NCBI GenBank assembly: GCA_003344405.1 | Contig: NOWV01000011.1 | Coordinates: 1-64,000 of the forward strand | DNA length: 64,000 bases | Source of the DNA: Trichoplax sp. H2 | Lineage: Eukaryota; Placozoa; Uniplacotomia; Trichoplacea | Direction of reading: 5' to 3' | Shown here: positions 1 through 14,302 of the stretch, piece by piece | Layout of the letters: each line of letters opens with the position of its first letter | How positions within the stretch are numbered: the first letter of the stretch is position 1 | Program-made: the position numbers and the translations under genes | Notes under the pieces: generated by a model | The model's database searches: none | What the model saw: only the letters and a program-made list of their open reading frames with translations | Told to the model about the DNA's origin: nothing

Positions 1-398
1 GCTAACATTTTATCAAGGTAGTCGAATGGAAACTTTATTGGCAATCGTCTGTTAGGAAATAAATGAAAGTCTTTGATTAATATCTTTTTGATTATCTCGT
101 AATCGGAGACAAGGGTTAATCGTTCAGTACCATAGAATAAGCCGACTACTTTTCCGTACTTTTTAGTGTAATACATATGAGCTAGATGTTGACCGCCTAG
201 TCGAGCAATTTCGGGTATATTGCCTAGAATAGGCCATGGTTTAGGTCCAGGTATGCCTAATTTGTCGAAATGTTGTAGTATAATGATATATTTGTAGTAG
301 AAGATGTAGATAATTAAAGCAGCAAATATAGCTACTAGAACTGCAGTAGAATGTATCTGCCAAATATCTTGTACACAGTTCAATAGATTAGATAGCAT
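1..398 (-). CDS. Cytochrome P450, clan 3 (CYP3/thromboxane synthase-like), first exon, cut by window edge
   Basis: Haem mono-oxygenase of the endoplasmic reticulum that oxidises small lipophilic substrates or endogenous lipids. The ATG is at 398-396 and the frame stays open to position 1, about 132 codons. Residues about 15-36 are a hydrophobic N-terminal anchor (many V, I, A, L, Y). The P450 proline-rich hinge follows (GIPGPKPWPILGN), then the usual early region with YGKVVGLFYGTERLTLVSD and a run ending FPNRR. The GIPGPxPxPxLGN form is typical of animal clan 3. The haem-binding Cys, I-helix and ExxR motifs must lie to the left of the window, so activity cannot be judged. No donor site was needed within the visible part. 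Family assignment is confident; the subfamily is a guess. Confidence 0.85.
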   Translation of the reverse strand, partial: MLSNLLNCVQDIWQIHSTAVLVAIFAALIIYIFYYKYIIILQHFDKLGIPGPKPWPILGNIPEIARLGGQHLAHMYYTKKYGKVVGLFYGTERLTLVSDYEIIKKILIKDFHLFPNRRLPIKFPFDYLDKML

Positions 399-2287
399 CG
401 TTGTTGTACTAGTTCTTTCTTTCAGCTTGTAGACTTGTCAAGTATGTACTACCGGTACTTGATGAAAATTCGCATTCAATATACGTCTGGATACAAATTA
501 AACCACGTCTATAGGCTTTAAATAGAAGTGAAAAGCTTTCTTCATTCCAAATAAGAAAGGGAATTCGGTCATTGTCACTATGGCTACTGATGAGATTTGC
601 GCTTGCGTGTAATATAAATTTACTTAAAGAATTAAATTAAATTAATTGGACGTAACTGAAATTATAGTAAAAGATTTATTCCGAGATTGCCTTGAAAACT
701 TAATTTCGATCAATCATCATGACCACCGATCAATTACTGTACTGTATGATTTAAAGTACTGTAGTGGGAAATCTATTCCTTATTAGTAGAATACAGTAAT
801 GAGAAATACTTCTCTCTCTTTATAAAGTAAAAGAAAGACTCGAGTCTTATTCGGTTTACGATGAAAAATTATATATCTAGTAATGAAAGCCTAGTCAATT
901 GTATTGGAGTTGAGTAAATCATTATTGAACTTTTAGGAATCTATATAGTGACTCAACAACTACAAAAATATCTATTAAAAGCACTTTCTATACGTAACTG
1001 AAATGGAAATGAATTTTGAGTGTAATAATAGTGATTGAGTAAATAATAATACAGTATTTTAAAATTTATTTATCTAGTAGTAAGACTGGATAATAAAATA
1101 ACAAATTAGATAAATAAATTTGCGAAAGAAATGAATCCCGAAAAATTCAATGAAGATTAGTAAAGCAAAAGACTTTACTATAGTTTATAACACGTTCATA
1201 AGAAGCAAAAATTGCATTATGTTAAATTTCTGATTTGATGTCACGGCCAATAGTAAGTCTAATTTACACAATATTGTAATATAAGATAAGATAAGGCAAG
1301 GCATAACATCTATCGAACTTCAGACTTAAATAAACTCTCAACGTTAAATACACAGACAGAATGAAAATAGGATATTTACATGCACATTGAAAAACATTGA
1401 TAGATTAAAATGAAAATATATCGATATCGTCACTTCGGTAATTGCATTGTAAGACGGTAAGTAAAAGCCACAAGGTACATTATTTACAGAGATTACAATC
1501 CAACATAAGAAGTTTCATTGTCGATTAAACACTTAAAAATCAGAATAATTGGATATTTGTAGGTCGGTAGTTTTCCTATAGTACCTTGCATAAAAGTATT
1601 TTGCTCCGTAGGTTAATACTATAATACAAATCATATAATTACATTATCGACAATATCGGATGATCAATATTCAAAATAATGATATCAATTACGATATGAA
1701 AAACGATAAGATTGCTTAATGAATATTATAACATTACAACCAGCTTAACATCGAACTATATTAGAAATAATATTAAAATTCATTCTTATTATAGCATACA
1801 GTACGTGCAGGACATGCAGAATATGAAAAGAATTGTCCAAGCACTACTAAGGGTAAATTTATAAAATCGGAAACAATTCATTAATAGACTAACTCGTCAG
1901 TGCTAACAAAATAGTATAAAATCAATAAAGCGGTTGATGATATTTACTCCATCTTTTATGTATATAGCATATTAATAAGGTTATCTATAAATAATATAGA
2001 AGAAACACTAATGTCACATTCCAACTTCGCTACAATACTCCAATCCTATACCAACTTCCGCATTTATAAATTCATCTGCAGTTTTAGTTATTTCGCTTGC
2101 AGATGAATATGATAGCGTTCTTACAAACAATTAATATATGTTGAGTTGTATTGCATAAAATTTCAGGCTCTAATCATTTAAAAATTGTTGTAGACGAAAG
2201 TATAGCATCATTACAAAATAGATAAGGAGAATAAATCCATTTTTTCGGCTATTTAATTCGCAAAAATATTAATTTCGAAGTTTTTAG
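399..2287. other. Intergenic, AT-rich; no gene seen
   Basis: Lies between the start of the P450 gene and the 3' end of the WD-repeat gene, both on the minus strand, so it should hold the P450 promoter and 5' untranslated region. I found no open reading frame with splice sites and protein-like composition, and no repeat array. Scattered ACTGTA/TACAGT words occur (for example near 740-800), as elsewhere in the non-coding DNA here. Confidence 0.6.
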
Positions 2288-5200
2288 CTAGTAATAGACA
2301 TTATCTCTAATCCCATAACCATTTCTAAGGCGTTGTGTAGCTCGACTACCAGTATTCTTAGTATTTCTCCGAAAAGCAGCATGAGATGTTTTGCTTTGTC
2401 TACTTGTTGCCAGGAATGCATTCTTAGCATCTAAAACAATTTTACTGAACTCATTACTACTGTTAAGATCATATTTGCTATCCTGATAATTAATATTGCC
2501 CTTTGTGCCATTTGAAAAGTGTACGTTGTTGGGATGATTTACGTGGCGTGTATCACGTACACTTTGTCGACGATTCTTTGCATGCTTTTCACCAAACTTC
2601 ATAAATTGACTCGAAACCTTCATTTTGTTATGGTAGTCTATGATATACTTTGGAAATAGGCTCTTCTCATCGAATCGCCTCTTAATTTCATCTGTATAGC
2701 GTAAAATAAGGAGGAAAGTTGTAAAAGTAGGTTGGATCGAATGACTCAGTCCTTTCTATCAAATGTACTCTACGTACTGCTATTCTACGATTAAGCTGGA
2801 CTGGGCTAATGTCAAATTAGATGTATAATGCAAATATGTTGGAATAATATCTCCACTTCATAGAAGCTATTACACATCTATCATGCTTTAATATATATAT
2901 ATTACCAAATTATTAGATTACATCCGTAATTTATACCTTCTTGAAGTGGTATTTCTGGCAAAGTGAATTCACTGGAATCATTGCTCTTTTCACCAAAATA
3001 CTTCAATGGATTCTGTACAAAATCAGGCTTATGCAAAGTACCGACTCGATTTAAAGTGGGGCAATCTAGATACTGTCATTACAGAAAATAGTTAATAAAC
3101 AATGTTGAGTTCAATTACTTTAGGGATTAATTTAATTTATATGCATGTATCATAAACAATTAACCGTAAATAAGCGAGCTGTCACTTTGGCGCCAGCAGA
3201 CTTTTCACTCTGTAAAAATTGTATATTTTTAATTGGATGTGGTTGGCGTCTTTCGCGTCTTTGCGATCTACACCTTTGCACTGTTTTACCTGTCAAATAA
3301 TAATCTCCAATAAATTAGCTTAATATAAACGATCACTCTATATAATATCTTAGTGATATCATTATCTTTATATCATGCTAATTTTTTTAACCTAAAATTG
3401 TTGTATCCCAAGCATCGCCTTGATAATCTAAATCTTGATCTTCTTTCGATAATACAGATGCATCATCATCAAATATTTCTGGTACAGGCATAATAACTGA
3501 TTTGCTAGAGGATATTGAAGGTAAATCCAACGAGGTACTGGCGTCAGTATTGGGTTTTGCCTGATTGATAATTGAAAATTAATTTGTATTTAGAAGAAAA
3601 TTGAACTATTTAAAGATCATAGGATAGTGAATAACTCCACAATTGCAAGAAAACTGAAACGAGGTAACAATACTGATCCAGTCAATTAACACATAAATTA
3701 GAATCAATTCTAGTCCCTTTTTTGATTAGTCTATGCTGCTATTGATCGTTATCATCAAGCTTTTAATATTACTAAAAAAGAAGAAGTACTATTGGAGGAT
3801 ATTTCTGAAAATTCTAGGTGAATGAAATAATATTTACAACCGAACATAAACTATTTACTTTGATATATGAAGTTATATAAGGTGCCTTGCACTAGATTCT
3901 AGATAAATATGTATATATTTCAACATCATTAGAAAACAGATAAAAATCCTCTTGTCCGTGAATTAGCGAGCTATATTACAATTATTGGTAATGCTTACTT
4001 CATCATCTTTATCGTCGTCTGCATTGATTTCTTCCTGTTCTTCATCTGCTAATTCACGATATGTTCCTAATGACCAAACAGTTTCCTATACGATATTTAT
4101 ACATTTAAAATATTTACAATAATTATTATTTGATGCAACATCAAGAGAGTACAAAAGTTTTATAAACCAAACCAAATATTATTTGCCAGAGAATTTATCT
4201 TTGTACACTCTACATGCCATTCAAACTGAAAGGATAATTGATCAATTTCGTACATACTTGGCCAAACATTCCTATGTAGGTACCTTCTACATCCCATAAA
4301 GCTATACCACAGTCAGCAGAAGAGGTTAAGACATAGACGCGACGAGAATGGGCAAATAATTCAATACTACTGATGGTATCAACGTGAGGTTGAAATGAAC
4401 ATTTCATAGCTAATTTGTGTTAGAAAAATATAGAGTAAATAATTTGTATTCAAGCATGTAATAAAGGAAGTAATCCCTTAATATACGCTATTCATTCTGC
4501 ACAACTTACGTGGAGGCTCTGTCGTAAATCCTTGTTTGCCAGTGCAATAATTGGCAATATTCCAAATCTTAATCATTCCATCGAGATCACCAGTAGCCAA
4601 GTAATGATTAGAAGGATCTATCCCCATGTTGGCAATTTTTGCTATTTTCACAAAAGTTAAAGATTATGTAAGATTCTAACTTTCAAAATCACAGATTCAT
4701 AATTCTAGGTTAAAAATTGAGTAAATGAATTATAGAAAGAAATACAAACCATGTGGATGTGAAATAAATTCCCCTCGTAAATCGGCAGTCGAAGATGACC
4801 AGAACCGAACCTGTAAAATTTCATAGTTATCACTTATATTAAACTTATTTGAGTATTTAAATTCTTCGACATATACGAGACGGAATTTTACAGCCTAACA
4901 AGATTGTGCAAGTGCCAAATTTTAATATTATTACCCAAGAATAACGTCCGCAAGAGACTAGATCAGCGCCTTCGGTACCAACGCGCTTTTCCAAAAAGGA
5001 CAATTTAGCAATAGCAAATTCCGAAATTTCATCCTATGAAATGTTTCTATAGTTACTATGTGCATTGCGAATTTGTTACTACGATAATATCGGGCTCTGA
5101 TACGCTGTATATAATTTGAAGTTTCACTTAACAGTATCACAGTAATGTTGCTTTATGATTACTCCAACTTATACAATTAAGAAAATCGCCTACTCTTCAT

Positions 5201-8200
5201 GGTTAGCATGGATTAAATACCTCATCATCTTCAGTAACTTTAGCTAAAAATTCTTCATATGCAGTTTTAGAATGGACCGGTTCACCCTGAGCAGTATCCA
5301 GAACCATACCCGCGTTCTACATTTCATAAAGTTTAAATTTAAAAACCTTAGCGAACTCATATCTGGATGCTCGTTGTAAGGAACAAAAATCGCGTATTAG
5401 TTACCGTTATTGCTTTTTCCTTATCTAACTGAACTTTCCTCTGCTGCAGTAGTTTGATCGTATTCGCACGACGTCTGATATTGATTTTCTTACACCGCTG
5501 ACGTAAATGTTTAACAAAATTTTCGCTATTTGCATTCCATATAATAATCTCTCCATCATAACTTGCGGTCGCCATTAGACTAGGAGGGCAATAGGCACAA
5601 ACCAAAATATCATCTGAATGTTCCTGTAGAATTATTTCAAGAACAATATTATGAAAAACTGGATATTTGTATTGCACACTAATTTAGGTGATATTAGAAT
5701 GAAGTTAGATAGCTATCACGTATTGGTGATTTGACACAATTATACATGATATTTTTTACTCTTTGATATAAATATGGTATTATGTACAGTTTTTGTATTA
5801 ATTTGTGCTATTTCGTGTTAACTTCATGAGAATATTTCAGTAAAACCACGCCCTTCGAGCTCATGTTATATTGATAACCTTTATCATTTATTTTTCGTAT
5901 GTAGTTTTCAATATTTTAAATTATATATTAGCTACCGTAACATATTCGGATGGAAGTAATCATTTAGTGTATAAAGGAGTAGTATTAAAAGGTCAATCAT
6001 TTATATATTTAATCACAACTGTATCATTTAAATTAATTAAAAGTATTAGTAATTCCTGGTGCAACCTGAGTTCTAGGTTTAGGCGTATTAATTTACCTGG
6101 CCTCCTCTCCAGTCAGATGGTTCGACATAGTAAGAAAACATTTGGTTACTCCTGAAGACCGTAATATATCTATGAAATGATGAGAGAGAAATACCAATTA
6201 TACAGCATATACTATACGCTTACATGCAATTATAGCTGATATTCTACATCGTATCTTACCTACATATTATTTATTTGTAATTTTTTTATATCATTTCGAA
6301 TCAAATTCTCATTAAAATGATATCTACCTTTCCCATCCGATAACAATAGTTTTACGTGGCATAACTTGAATTTGGCTAACATCGATTGGTGATCCGTTGG
6401 CTGGTACCAGTAGATTTGAACATTGTCCATTGAAATCCCAAACTTTAATTATGCCATCAACACTAGCTGTCAATATTTTCATGGAATATTGATCGAGTGT
6501 CATAGCGGTCACTTCGGCATCATGGGTGCTAGTGAATTGTTTTACACGTTGCCCATTATCTAGGCGCCATATATTAATATCGCCATCATGGCACACGCTT
6601 ATAACCTATGCAATGGTGCAAAAATAAATGGAAAATTCTATTATTACTGTCTATGAGCAGTCACAAGAAGGTATAGAAATCATATATAGCAGCTAATAAC
6701 ATTAACAACTTAATTTGGGGGTATACCTAAAGATATAGAAAGATAATCATAACGCTAAGTCAAATATCACTATCGCATTTCTGATACTAGGCAAAGGAAC
6801 AGGCTTAAAATTAGGTTTGTTCTATTTACCTGGTTATATTTGGCACAATATGTGGCTCGAATAACGGGTTTGTTATGACTCATTACTCGATCTTTCAGCT
6901 CGATTTTAACTTCCATTACGGAAAACTATTTTTACGAAATTTAAAGAAAAAAGGTTAAAAATTTGGGCTACATATCTTAAGTAAAATAAAATTTCATTAC
7001 ATAGTAAAAAATTTTGTAACCAAGTAAATATGAAAAGCTATAAATAAGAATATTTACCTGATTATTAAATGCAGAATATAGACGATGGCGCACTTCATCA
7101 TAGTACAATGTGCTTTGAACTGGACCCAGGTTATAAATCAATTATTTATAAGTAATCTGTTAGCTCTGATATTACCCTTTAATAATTCTTATGTCCGCAA
7201 TCATTTAAAGCTAGGTATACCTTCAGGTCCTTTTGGAAATACACCAGTCAATCTTTGTATGCAAATTTGCAATTGGGTATCCCAAATACGAAGTACCTTC
7301 AAGTAAATACAAGAACTCATCTTCAATGACTTCACTGCTTGATATGTATGTATGCATAGCTGTAAATAATAACTTATCTACGCTAATGCCGTCGAAAATA
7401 CGAAAGAAAGTAAACTACCTAATATTTAGTCATTGAAATATTTTTCAAGCTAATATCAAACTATTAGTGTAACATCCTAAATATTCAAGTCTACCTTATC
7501 CTTCGAAAGGCTAATCAATTGACCTTTTGAACAGTTGAAAATTACATGTACTACGCTTGCCATGTGCCCAACTAGTAACTAAATTATAACAAAGAGTATA
7601 ATAATTAGCCGATTGTTAGCTACATTCCAAAATAGAATAGTATGAACAACTTTTTCTATTACTACGAAAGTACAATTACAGTGGCATAATCATACCCCAA
7701 CAGGTTTTGATATAACATAGGGGTTCCATAAACAGACTTGATAATTAACACCCGCTGTAGCTATAGTAACAAATCAGGAATCAGACATGAAATGATAAAT
7801 AAGTAAAACTGTAAGAACAATCATGAAAGCAGATCACGACAATTTTGTTTTAAGGGATTGTTTTAAAGCTTATACCGATCAGATTCAAGTCGGAACTATA
7901 GTCAAAGGAATTGACGCCTTGTGATATATGAAATGCAGTTCTAATAAAGAAAATAACACAAAAATGTTATTCCTACATATGGACATATGGATTAATAGTA
8001 ACCACGTTACAAAACAAAATTACCAACACTATTATCCATAAATAAAACTATAGTATTAAGAATTGGTTTATTAAAAAGTTACTTACGTCCTCATAACAGA
8101 ACTTGATTTCTCAATCCAGCCCAAAACTAATGAATTCTTCTCCGTGGTAGCACATGATATGAAACAGTCTAAATGCTCTGCGTATTTAACTGCGTTAAAA

Positions 8201-11200
8201 AATGTAATAGTTAGAAAACGATAAGTAAGGCTGATCTAGCTTAGTAAGTGATAGTTCTAAAATATTGTATGAATATGAATTTCATTGATAAACTCAATAC
8301 AACGATCTCAAAATAGAGCGATAGTAAATTGGTTACCTTGCCTAACCCAATCATCATGGCCATGATGATGGACTAATCTTACATTTTTAAATACACCTTT
8401 CTTAATTTCCTTCAGTGTTAATTGGAGGCATGGATCTTAATATATATGCGATTAAACCAAATTACAGATTGTTTTATTTTAATAGGAATAAACGGTACTA
8501 TTTTATTCTGATAAAGAATTGGCAATCGTCAAATTTCAACGTACAATCTTAAATAAAATAGCGATTATCATACGGAAGCATTTTAAAATCAATTAGCGTT
8601 TATTCCAACGAAAAACAAGAATCATCTTACCTTGCTGTTGATTTCCTGGTTGAGAAGGTCGGTCAAATAGTGAAATTGAAGCAGATGAAAAGACAACTGC
8701 GTTAATCATACCGGAAACATCTCCCCACGCTAGTATAAGATCATCATTATTAAATCGACTATTCCTGAAATAGGCAAACAACGAATTATAATCGATTTCA
8801 ATGAGGATTCTACATATTTATAGACTCTAAACCAACCAAAAATCCAAACATAACGGAATATGATCCAAGCCTTGGATAACATAAACGCAGCTAAAATCTG
8901 ACTTGGGATTTAAATCATAAATACCTAAAAATAATTATTTAAGTGTAAGTAACAAGACCTAGAATAGGTGATCAACCATACGTTACCTAGCATTTATAGA
9001 GTTTGTTTTTGAGATACTAGACAAACTACAGCTATATATAATAAGGATTAATAATAATAATAACCTATTTCTTTGCTAGTAAAGGCTATTGCAATTTTAT
9101 TAACTTTGTGCATTGGAACATAATGTATCACCCATAAATCCTTAGATTTAACTGCACTGGGTAGTTGAACCTATCGTCGTTAGAAATTAAATGACACCAA
9201 AGCAGTTCAGATTAGAAGATCTTAAGTGCTGCATTAAATATGTAACGCTAGTTAGCTACGTATTGAAAACAGATAATGTTCATTAAGAAATTGATTACCT
9301 TAAAGCTACGATGCATTTTATTATTAAGTTCCCACATACACAAGTGTCCTTCCTATTTATACGTAGAACCACCATTATAACAAAAAATTTTTTAACTAAT
9401 TACCAATAACCTCAAAGTCTACCAAGCCTTTTAGAACTTAATTGGATCGGTAATCGTAATAATTTATTACTTACCCTGCTAATAGTAATGTAGCGATGAG
9501 GATTACGTAACGCATCTATTCTTACGATAGTATCACGATGAGGGCTATGTAAAATGTACAGTCAACAAAAATCAGGCTATATTACAATTTTGAAAAAGTA
9601 CACACGTAGAAGCCATGATTACTTAAGAAATAGGAACATATATGTAATTATTGTTATTAAATTGAATAATCTACTAATACTTACGTCCAGATATGTTTAT
9701 TTTCTTTCCATTGTGGAATCTACACCGAATTAACATGATTAAATAGTAGGTAGGATAAGTTAGCAATTCTGAAAGAGTTTCGTTAATATAAATTTCGAAG
9801 TTCTTTTTTAGGCGATTAATCATCTGATCTTGATATATAAAGTAACTTGAAGTTCATGTATAATAATGAGTAAATCACATTCAAGTTGTAATATAGTCCT
9901 GTTGATAACTACAAAAATTTTTATGCTGTACAATGTACATAGTAGGTATTGCAAGTGCTTTTATTTACCTGAGCAACCTTAATCTTATCATCCTTTTCAT
10001 AGCATTGTAGTAATATATGTGAACATAACTTATCCTATATAAGAAATTATAAAATGAAAATTTAGTCTTATATAGATTCGAAAAAATTACGTCGCGTTAA
10101 TTCAGTTATCCCATATGGTAGCATCACTGGTTTATTCTGATCCTTTACAGTAAGATTATTTTTACATATTTTATTTCGTAATTACCCAATCAATATAGCC
10201 TTCATTAGTGGCGTCTATTTTTTGAAAGAGTTCTTCGTACTATTGGCATAAAAGCGAAAACTTTCTTAGTCGTCTTATGAAACATTTACTACTTTGCTAT
10301 ATCCTAAGTTGTAATGCCCATTTTCAATTGCCAAAAGAGTCAAAAAATAATCAAACACTATAAAAATGGTAACAAAATTTAAATATATCTATAAATTTTC
10401 AAACGTATAAAAAACACTTATAACCTCCGTTTGTGAGCCTTTATCCTTAAGCACCACGTTCATGACATGACAAAATTGATTCACATTTAGGCGTAATTGC
10501 CTCTTAATGCCATCTTCAGTATTAATCTAAATTATTATCAACAAGAATAAACTATCAATACTTCAAATATAATGAATATAATTTCTGACCAAAAAAGTAG
10601 TCAGCTTAGATATATCATAACTAATGATAGCCACCCAACACATTTCTGATCATGGTGGCTTATATGAAAAGAAAATAACATGCGCGCATTAAAATTTTAT
10701 TAGTTAGCTATAAGGCATGGATCATTGATTAGTCGTAATTTCCCCATTTCAAGTAAATATACATATATTTGGAGATAGTAACATCGACATTACAAGAATA
10801 ATTACAACACTAACTGATTTAGTTACAATACGCATAAATGTTATTCATCGATTGGGATCACTTAGTCCAGATCACTACAATTTACTATATTAATAAGTCC
10901 TATATTCTTGTTGGATTTAATCGTAAACTTTTAAGTAATCAACAAAATAAGCCCGGGAGTTATTGGTCGTGGTTACTAAATAGCGATCATGTTGTATTAT
11001 CTTATATAATTCTACAGAGTATTCGAATAGAGTAATAAACAATAAAAATTTTTAGTAACGTGTTTAGAGCTATAGTATTCCACTAATCTTTTCAAATACC
11101 ATACAAACTCTTACATACTTGTATAATGACGGTCATTTAATTCTTACTAGTTAATTATTACTGTTTCGTGTATTGGTATAGTGCATTACAAGGCATGCGA

Positions 11201-14200
11201 GCATTGCTCTACAATTCGTTAATAAGCTTAGCATATACAAATACAAACGTACTGTATATTATTATAAACATATTGTAGTGATGACTAATAAGTCTATTAT
11301 ATACGAGTACAAATGTACTATGTATTATTACATATATAGTATATTGTACGTACCGATTCTATTCTAATGCGTAGCATCATTTATTTTGACGAAAAAGCAT
11401 TTTAACCACTTTAACTAATTGTTATCATTTGTAATCATTGCTAGTTTGATTAAATATGGCATTTATTGCTGTAATGTATATTAAAACGGAATATTTATGA
11501 TGTAAGTCAAAATATTAACAATATAAAAGCAATATTATAGCAAAAACTGTAATGTTCAATCATCAAATCGTCAAGATAAGATTGACTTGTAATACTGTAT
11601 CAAGCCAATTTTATTTACACCTACCTTTACTCGATAAAAATTAAACATTGTTATTAAGATAGATTCATTTCTCTTACTAATTCAATATTTCACTGTGTGA
11701 ATAATCACCTTTGTTCTAGTCATTAACTCAATTACGTCAATTCTCTATTAATCTACTGTGCTAAATGCCTAGAACATAAATGGTGAATGTTTGTTTTTTG
11801 TCGTTATGCTGTAGAATTGACCATCTATACTATGATGCACGTATAATATTATCACGACAATAAAAAGCAAGTAATTATTACAATTGGCTGCTTATGCTAG
11901 TAATTAGAATACCGTTAGAGCTGCTTCGATTAATTCTAAATCATGTGTATGCAAGCGATTTTCTAATTTGGTCTTGAAGGCCTGCTGCTGTCTCGATTTC
12001 CTTTAATAAAAGATTTAGCATCAATTAAAATCGAAGATTAACTCTAAAACTAACTAATGTTTGGCTTTTCATATCGTAGTTACATGTAAAAATAATAAAA
12101 ATATTACAAGAAATTATACGATTTTGCCCTGTTGTCATTTTAATTTAGTGCAATTAATGAAAACATATGTAATTTATTTTAGAATTAGTCAAATGATATC
12201 CCTTACAAATAAAAAAAGACTATAATAATTATTATTATCCTAGCAAACCTATAAGGTACAGTAGATTAGCTTGTATGCGAGTATACATCCTATCCACCTT
12301 GATTTATAGTACGTATTTCACAAAATCAGCACGTTAAAGGATTGTTATGGTTTCTGTACATTAATTTCGTACATAAATCCATTTATCTACTCTAGAATAC
12401 TAAATTAAATTACCGTATATTATTCATGAAAAAATTAAACTGAGATCAACTTTTGTATTTTCGTGATTATCATTATTATGAAACCATTGTATACGAAAAA
12501 TTGCAATCTACAATATACTGTTGAATTAGTAGAATTTTGCCCCTTTAAATTTAACCTATCGTAATCTCGACAGCATTCTATTCATACTATAGCTTAACGT
12601 TTTTGATGCAATGATTCTCTACTGTAATGAAACAGTATGTTTCCCAAGAGAAGTGAATGATTTGATTTAAAAAGAGCGCAATGTAATGCCTCAACTATAT
12701 TTTCACCGGTAAAATGAATTTTAAGCTATTGTGGCTAATAAACAAACTAATAAACCAATAAATGACTAATAAACATGCGGTGACTGAAGTTTAGTGCACC
12801 TTAAATTAACATTAGTTAAATTTTGTTGAAATAAGATTCTGGGGGTAGTCTTCCACGTTATAAAACAACGTTCGTACGTAAAGTAGGTATCATTTTAGTA
12901 ATTGTAAAAGCATTTGGATGCATTTAGCTAGTTCAGATCCGGCTGGTATTAGCTATTTCAAAGTTAAAAAGCATTCTAGTAAACTAAACATTCGAAAGCC
13001 TTTCAAAGTTCTTGTAAACGATTATATTAAGGATTCAACATTGAAGTATTAAAATTTAAAGCTAATAATCCACATGTCAGACTCATTGAAATTTGAAAAT
13101 ATGTATGATCACGCTCGATTTCATGTGCGATAGTAGTGATAACATCATATGTAGAATGATTTCTTTTCCACATAATTTGTACAGTAGACATGTAGTGCTA
13201 ACACAGTCATTTTTAACTATATCCGACCAACCCCGATGATTGCCTACTGGACCCTAATGCAATAGTATAACGAATGTAAATTAAACCTTGTAGTGTAATT
13301 CCAAGTGCAATCTTTTCAACGTATTGATAGTATCACATTAAAAAGCCTAAGATTTAAGTGAGAAATATTTTCCCTCTACTATATCTTCACAACTAAATCA
13401 CTATGATATGAATGTGTAAGTACCATCATTGATGTGTAATAAATGCTATATCAATCTTTAGCGATTTTATATACCATGGCTATGTTACTATACAAATATT
13501 AGATGTTGAATTTAATATAACTTGTTATAACATCCTATCATACTTTTAATTGGCGAATAAGATTTTAACTTTAATTTCCTTTCTATGTGTACAACGTCGT
13601 GTTCACTAGTAGGGGCTAAGAATTACTGCATTCAAAAAAAAGTGCTGGAAATAATTGAAGATAGTGTAGTAAAATATAGAATAGATTAATTTTTTTAGAC
13701 AGTATATAATTTGTTTTATGCTAGTTGAAAGTCAGTCTGTCTTAATTTGTGAATTATTATCGTGGTATACTGTACACGTATACCTTTATCATGCACGATA
13801 GTTGAAGTAGTTGTGTTAAACTTACTATAACTATCGATTAAAGTATGATTGAAAAAGAAATTGAAATATGTTAAAGTTACAAATTATTTTCATGCCTTTA
13901 TACAACGTCCTGCTGGATAAAAGGGTTACACACTTTTAATTGTAGTTAATCACGGTCGATGTCCTATTACCGCAGTAGACCTTACCTGCGTCCTTTATTA
14001 TTATTAGCTGCGCTGATTCGAATATGTTCCGTTAACGTCAAGAGAGAATCTGCCATCTTGACGCCTTTTACTATAGGCGTACATTCGATAGGAAAGTTTT
14101 CAGGAAAAAAGTTAAAATTAATCGTCTGTTGGATATTTACGCTAGTAGTCAATCGTGAAAAAAAAGTCAATTGCCACCGAGTGGACGTAGCAAAGGCTAA

Positions 14201-14302
14201 ATCTAAATCAAAGTCTTTATCAATTTTTAATAGATTACTTAGTATAGGAAGTACTCGACACTCCTTGATTCTAATATAGCAACCAGATAAGTCTGTGTAC
14301 AT
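2288..14302 (-). CDS. CFAP337 (WDR49/WDR64)-like EF-hand and WD-repeat protein, 32 exons
   Basis: Likely axonemal (ciliary) WD-repeat protein. Exons in transcript order: 14302-13986, 12000-11913, 10526-10425, 10239-10186, 10034-9969, 9719-9685, 9544-9475, 9352-9299, 9170-9065, 8924-8837, 8764-8631, 8435-8337, 8189-8087, 7940-7876, 7760-7696, 7578-7495, 7296-7221, 7119-7058, 6925-6830, 6605-6328, 6169-6097, 5623-5405, 5316-5221, 5033-4935, 4810-4750, 4641-4510, 4409-4258, 4085-3999, 3560-3392, 3289-3165, 3072-2937, 2691-2288. All phases agree and total 3795 nt, 1264 residues. An EF-hand pair sits at about residues 120-200; the loop starting D178 (DATNEGYIDWDK) has Lys at position 12 instead of Glu/Asp, so calcium binding there is doubtful. 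WD repeats follow from about 210 (CMWEL, LVGHMASVV, VLRIWDTQ, INIWRLDNGQ, IIKVWDFNG, EIIIWNAN, IALWDVEG). The family-typical ITVFR and VIGWE strands are present. The tail is acidic, then Arg-rich. The first exon is the least certain; an internal Met (MADSLLTL) is an alternative start. Confidence 0.85.
12001..13985. other. Largest intron of the WD-repeat gene (about 2 kb)
   Basis: Separates the proposed first coding exon from exon 2. The donor reads GCAG/GTAAGG at 13985 and the acceptor is TTAAAG at 12001, both on the minus strand. The joined codon (AG+G, Arg) keeps frame. Nothing gene-like was seen inside. If the first exon is wrong, the true start lies somewhere in or near this interval. Confidence 0.5.

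Noticed and set aside
5871-6155. Plus-strand 94-codon frame with hydrophobic start
   Set aside because: It overlaps a minus-strand exon (6169-6097) of the WD-repeat gene and intron DNA; no ATG-to-splice logic on the plus strand.
13959-14279. Plus-strand open frame of 106 codons opposite the proposed first exon of the ciliary gene
   Set aside because: It is the mirror of the minus-strand frame, which has a matching donor site and phase with the next exon; the plus frame has no splice partner.
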